This document shows, in pieces, positions 60,581 through 64,000 of a stretch of DNA of 64,000 nt. Origin of the DNA: JAFAGX01 sp035622175 (lineage in GTDB: Bacteria; Acidobacteriota; Terriglobia; Terriglobales; Acidobacteriaceae); assembly GCA_035622175.1 (NCBI GenBank), contig DASPVV010000191.1, positions 1-64,000 on the forward strand, written 5' to 3'. Numbering within the stretch: the first letter of the stretch is position 1; every line of letters begins with the position of its first letter. Made by a program: the position numbers and the translations under genes. Under the pieces are notes generated by a model. That model saw only the letters and a program-made list of their open reading frames with translations, was not told where the DNA came from and searched no databases.

Positions 60581-61930
60581 ATGACAACGCTGGCACGCAA
60601 ACTTCGTGGGGTCGATTACTTCACTCTGGCCTGGGGCACGATGGTGGGCGTGGGTTGGCTGGTGGTGATGGACGACTGGCTGGTTCGCGGTGGCGTGCTC
60701 GGCGCCATTCTCGGATTTGCCATTGGCGGTGCCTTGCTCTTTCCCATTGGCTATGTGTATGGCCGGCTGGTTCTGGCGCTGCCCGATGCCGCGGGGGAGG
60801 TGGCGTACACGGCTCAGGTCTTTCCCGAGTCCGTCAGCTTTGTCACTGGCTGGATGATGGTTTTGTCCTATTTCATCGTCTGTCCCTGGGAGGCGGTGGC
60901 GGTGGGCAAGATCGCCAGTTACATTTTCCCCGCCTTGGACTCGCTTGTCCTCTATCGGATTCAAGGTCGACCGGTGTATTTACCGCATGTGCTCATCGGG
61001 CTGGGCCTGGTGGCACTCCTCACCGTGTTGAACTATCGGGGGATTCGCTCGAGCGCCAGCTTCCAGAACTGGGCCACGTTTGGGACCTTAGCCCTGTTTG
61101 TCAGCTTTGTGGGGCTTGGAGTGAGCAAGGGTTCCATGCGTAATTTCCCTCCCTTGTTCACTCACGGCGGGTTCGTCTCCGTCCTGCTGGTCGTGCAGAT
61201 TGTTCCCTATTTCATGGCGGGATATGAGTCGGTAGTCAAAGGAGCGGAAGAAGCGAGCCCTGACTTTAACGTCCGGGGATTCTCGAAGGCCATAGGGATG
61301 GCGATCGCGGTAGGAATTCTCTTCTACACCGTGGTCATCGCTGCCGTAGGTTACGTGGCCCCCTGGAGGCAGCTTACCGAGCAAAAGTTCATGACGGCGG
61401 TCGCCTTCGAGCAGGCAGTAGGCTCGCGCTGGATTGTGGGCATCATTCTGGCGACCGCCTTGCTTTCCCTGGTGAAGATCTTCAACGGAAATTTTGTGGC
61501 GGCCAGTCGATTGTTGTTCGCGATGGCGCGACGGGGAATGGTCGACACGACCTTGGCGCGCATCCATGCTCGGAATCACACTCCGTCCGACGCGGTGATT
61601 TGGGTAGGCGTTTCAACCGCGGCCTGCATGTTTTTGGGAGATGCCATCCTGGTGCCGGTGACCGAGGTCGGTTCGGTGGCCTCGGCTGCGGGCTGGCTGG
61701 CTGCCTGCGCGGCCTACTATCAAATGCGGCCTTCACCAGGCCAACGTTCGGCTGCCATCCTAGGTGGGCTGGTGGCGTTGTCCTTGGTACTGATGAAGGT
61801 CGTTCCCTTCGTTCCCGGGCACCTCTCGCGGTACGAATGGTTGGCGCTTGGGTTGTGGAGCCTCCTCGGGGTCGCGCTCAAGCGGTCGAGGCGGGCCGCT
61901 CGGACTCTGAGCGGCGAGGCTGCCCGTTGA
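60581..61930 (+). CDS. APC-superfamily amino acid permease
   Basis: A 449-residue permease with about 12 helices. The start FTLAWGTMVGVGWLVVMDDWL is the helix-1 unwound region in a W-rich variant, and PYFMAGYESVVKGAEEASPDFNVRGF in helix 6 and its loop is of the AdiC/YjeH-like broad group. It follows the agmatinase by nine bases and precedes an amidohydrolase by 22, so all three are probably one operon for uptake and breakdown of a guanidino compound or amino acid derivative. Confidence 0.87.
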   Translation: MTTLARKLRGVDYFTLAWGTMVGVGWLVVMDDWLVRGGVLGAILGFAIGGALLFPIGYVYGRLVLALPDAAGEVAYTAQVFPESVSFVTGWMMVLSYFIVCPWEAVAVGKIASYIFPALDSLVLYRIQGRPVYLPHVLIGLGLVALLTVLNYRGIRSSASFQNWATFGTLALFVSFVGLGVSKGSMRNFPPLFTHGGFVSVLLVVQIVPYFMAGYESVVKGAEEASPDFNVRGFSKAIGMAIAVGILFYTVVIAAVGYVAPWRQLTEQKFMTAVAFEQAVGSRWIVGIILATALLSLVKIFNGNFVAASRLLFAMARRGMVDTTLARIHARNHTPSDAVIWVGVSTAACMFLGDAILVPVTEVGSVASAAGWLAACAAYYQMRPSPGQRSAAILGGLVALSLVLMKVVPFVPGHLSRYEWLALGLWSLLGVALKRSRRAARTLSGEAAR

Positions 61931-61952
61931 AGCGGGCACTGGAACCAATGCG

Positions 61953-63653
61953 ATGATCCAAAAGGAAGCGGTACAGACCGATCGCTATCTTAGAATTCTC
62001 ACGCTGCTTTTCCTCGGGCTCGTTCCCGGCCTGCGCGCACAAGACTTCGATCTTGTGGTTACCAACGGCCACATCATCGATGGCACTGGTTCTCCATGGT
62101 ATTCGGGCGACATCGGGATCCGTGCGGGCAAAATCGCGATCATCGGCAATCTCAGCCAGGCCTCGCGGCGCCGAACCATCGATGCGCAGGGCAAAGTCGT
62201 GGCTCCCGGCTTTATCGACATGTTGGGGCAATCGGAACTGACGATCCTGGTGGATCCTCGTTTGCCATCCAAGATTTACCAGGGCATCACCACCGAAGTC
62301 ACGGGTGAAGGCTCTTCCGTCGCCCCTCTGAACGAGGCCATCATCCAGTCCGACAGAGACTACCAGCACTACCTCATCCAGCCAGACTGGCGAACTTTCG
62401 GGCAGTACTTCGCTCGCTTGGAACGACAGGGGATCGGCATCAATCTGGCCAGCTATGTGGGGGCGACGCAGGTCCGCCGCATCGTATTAGGAGATGAGGA
62501 CCGGCAGCCAACGCCCGACCAGCTCGAAGCCATGAAGGAATTGGTGCGGCAGGCCATGCGAGAGGGCGCCGTGGGCGTTTCGACCGCCCTTGAATATGCC
62601 CCGGCTCCTTATGCCAAAACCGAAGAGCTGATCGCGCTGGCCAAGGAGGCCTCCCGATTCGGAGGAATCTACGCCTCGCACATTCGCAACGAGAGTGATC
62701 AAGTCCTGGCGGCGATCGATGAAGCCCTCCGCATCGGACGCGAGGCGCAGATTCCCATTGAGATTTGGCACATCAAAGTTGCCGGCAAAGCCAACTGGGG
62801 GCACATGCGGGAGGTGGTCGAGAAGATCGATCGGGCTCGCGCGCAGGGAATCGATATCAGCGCCGATACCTATGCCTATACCGCCTGGTTCAACAGTTTG
62901 TCGGCATTTGTGCCGCCCTGGGCTCACGATGGCGGCGACGACAAATTGATCGAGCGCCTGCGCAATCCCGCTATGCGGGCTCGCATCCGCAAGGAGATGA
63001 TCGAACCCGCCGGGGATTGGGACAATGAATGGCAGGAGATTCCCGGCCCCGAGTCTGTCTTGATTGGGGTGGTTCAGAATTCGAAGCTCCTGCCGCTCGA
63101 AGGGAAAACCTTGGCGGAGGTAGCCAGAATCTGGAACAAGGATCCGATGGATGCGCTGTTCGATCTTTTGATCGAAGACCAGGCCTTCACGAGTGTCGCG
63201 GTTTTCGGCATGTCGGAGCCTGACGTGGTACTTGCTCTTGAGCAACCGTGGGTTTCGATCGTGAACGACTCTTCGGGCACATCGCCGGACGGAATCCTGG
63301 GCCAAGAGCACCCCCATCCCCGCGCCTACGGTACCTTTCCCCGTATCTTGCGAAAATACGTTCGAGAAGAGAACAAACTCAGTTTGGAAGATGCCATCCG
63401 CAAGTTTTCCGCCCTGGCCGCGCAACGCATGCGCTTTACCGACCGGGGAGTGCTGAAAGCCGGGATGTGGGCGGACCTGGTGATTTTTGATCCCGCCACC
63501 GTCCGCGATCTGGCCACCTTCGACCATCCGAACCAATTGTCCGAAGGCATGGAGTACGTGTTGGTCAATGGGGTTCCGGTCATCGATCAAGGAAAAATGA
63601 CGGGGGCGAGGCCGGGAAAAATCCTGCGCGGCAGCGGATACCGACCCCAATAA
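61953..63653 (+). CDS. Secreted amidohydrolase of the D-aminoacylase family with altered metal site
   Basis: A 566-residue protein with a hydrophobic signal ending GLRA near 29. DFDLVVTNGHIIDGTGSPWYSGDIGI is the usual N-terminal start of N-acyl-D-amino-acid deacylases. The metal motif PGFIDxHxH reads PGFIDMLGQSE at 85-95, so both histidines are lost, and the cysteine of GITTVVxGNCG is E119 in GITTEVTGEG. Later histidines remain (YASHIRNES, EIWHIKVAGK). It may use another metal arrangement; I recall relatives with the same MLGQSE, so this looks like a subfamily rather than a dead copy. Confidence 0.82.
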   Translation: MIQKEAVQTDRYLRILTLLFLGLVPGLRAQDFDLVVTNGHIIDGTGSPWYSGDIGIRAGKIAIIGNLSQASRRRTIDAQGKVVAPGFIDMLGQSELTILVDPRLPSKIYQGITTEVTGEGSSVAPLNEAIIQSDRDYQHYLIQPDWRTFGQYFARLERQGIGINLASYVGATQVRRIVLGDEDRQPTPDQLEAMKELVRQAMREGAVGVSTALEYAPAPYAKTEELIALAKEASRFGGIYASHIRNESDQVLAAIDEALRIGREAQIPIEIWHIKVAGKANWGHMREVVEKIDRARAQGIDISADTYAYTAWFNSLSAFVPPWAHDGGDDKLIERLRNPAMRARIRKEMIEPAGDWDNEWQEIPGPESVLIGVVQNSKLLPLEGKTLAEVARIWNKDPMDALFDLLIEDQAFTSVAVFGMSEPDVVLALEQPWVSIVNDSSGTSPDGILGQEHPHPRAYGTFPRILRKYVREENKLSLEDAIRKFSALAAQRMRFTDRGVLKAGMWADLVIFDPATVRDLATFDHPNQLSEGMEYVLVNGVPVIDQGKMTGARPGKILRGSGYRPQ

Positions 63654-63723
63654 TCCCTTTCCGTCCGGTTCCGGCGCGGGGCCAGCTCAAACTCAACCAT
63701 GGCAAGCGTGAGATTCCACGGGG

Positions 63724-64000
63724 TCAACTCTGGGTGAGCGTCAAGCGGTGAGATCCAACCACCCCAGTGTCGATTTTCGCCGGAAGAGCAAACTCTGAAT
63801 CCAGCCCCGCCTGCGGGTACTGGGGACGCAGATACCGATCCACGAACAGCTGGAGGACCAGTCTGGGTATTTCGACTTTATCGATCGACACCGAGTCGAC
63901 TGCAACAAAAGCCTTGCCATCGGCGCCATGCGCATGAGCTCGCGCTACTACGTCATGGACGCCGGTAAAGATCGATAACAAGGGGTTCTCGGCAGTGCGC
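63724..64000 (-). CDS. Hypothetical protein, 5' part beyond window edge
   Basis: An open frame on the minus strand enters from the right edge and stops at 63724, giving the last 91 residues. It reads VHDVVARAHAHGADGKAFVA, then KVEIPRLVLQLFVDRYLRPQYP, then GLDSEFALPAKIDTGVV, a beta-rich end. This resembles the C-terminal part of an acidobacterial hypothetical family with a VEIPxxxxELFxxRYLxPxYP core, of unknown function. It converges on the amidohydrolase gene. Confidence 0.6.
   Translation of the reverse strand, partial: RTAENPLLSIFTGVHDVVARAHAHGADGKAFVAVDSVSIDKVEIPRLVLQLFVDRYLRPQYPQAGLDSEFALPAKIDTGVVGSHRLTLTQS

Noticed and set aside
1..64000. Mobile elements, prophage, CRISPR arrays, tRNA or rRNA
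   Set aside because: No transposase, integrase, phage structural gene, regularly spaced repeat or recognisable structural RNA was found on either strand by reading.

Overview
The window is GC-rich bacterial chromosome with no phage, insertion sequence, rRNA, tRNA or CRISPR array that I can see. Gene content suggests an Acidobacteriota member: a VWFA-related secreted protein of the acidobacterial type, several short hypotheticals of a kind common in that phylum, tandem APC permeases and PYROXD2-like oxidases, and frequent TTG/GTG starts. This is an inference from protein style; no marker gene settles it.

Layout. 1-2.1 kb: a di-haem (DHOR/DUF1111) cytochrome running off the left edge, and a short AraC regulator. 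2.6-9 kb: a hexuronate/sugar-acid operon on the plus strand with stop/start overlaps: MFS transporter, LarA-type nickel-pincer epimerase or racemase, UxaE tagaturonate epimerase, GntK gluconokinase, NagB-like deaminase, a decayed second gntK 3' end, and a class III sirtuin. 9-12 kb (minus): membrane-anchored DUF711 protein, NmrA-like reductase, AlkB-like dioxygenase. 12.4-17.4 kb: a two-gene ABC transporter with a three-domain ATPase (MgtE-N-like, ABC, AAA-associated) and a permease made of two fused halves, then a second MFS carrier. 17.5-22 kb: Tat-exported aldo/keto reductase, two tiny genes (a 45-residue membrane protein and an FmdB zinc ribbon), a PuuB-like amine oxidase and an APC permease. 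22-28 kb: malate synthase and an alanine/serine-glyoxylate aminotransferase, then an HEAGH metallopeptidase paired with a Ddl-like ATP-grasp ligase, and small unknown genes.

28-35 kb: two adjacent PYROXD2-like flavoproteins, divergent from a GcvT-like protein that has a near-consensus promoter and a structured leader, then an APC permease with a 53-residue zinc ribbon. 35-45 kb: S9 peptidase, thiolase, RlmB, an M1-like peptidase that has lost its metal-binding histidines, a beta-CASP RNase-like protein, DinB and a VWFA-like protein. 45-52.9 kb: trpD, sucC-sucD-ndk-tautomerase, a quinol monooxygenase, purA, mutM and a ROK glucokinase. 53-58.5 kb (minus): hisC, and M50 protease-trpS-scpA-scpB-rluB. 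58.5-64 kb: an intrinsic terminator, a hexapeptide acyltransferase, an agmatinase-APC permease-amidohydrolase operon, and the end of an unknown gene cut by the right edge.

How it fits together: the window mixes housekeeping genes (TCA, nucleotide, translation, chromosome segregation) with catabolism of sugar acids, amines, amino acids and glyoxylate. The parts most likely to be undescribed are the MgtE-N/ABC fusion transporter, the metallopeptidase/ATP-grasp pair, and the paired flavoprotein plus GcvT-like amine or one-carbon cluster.
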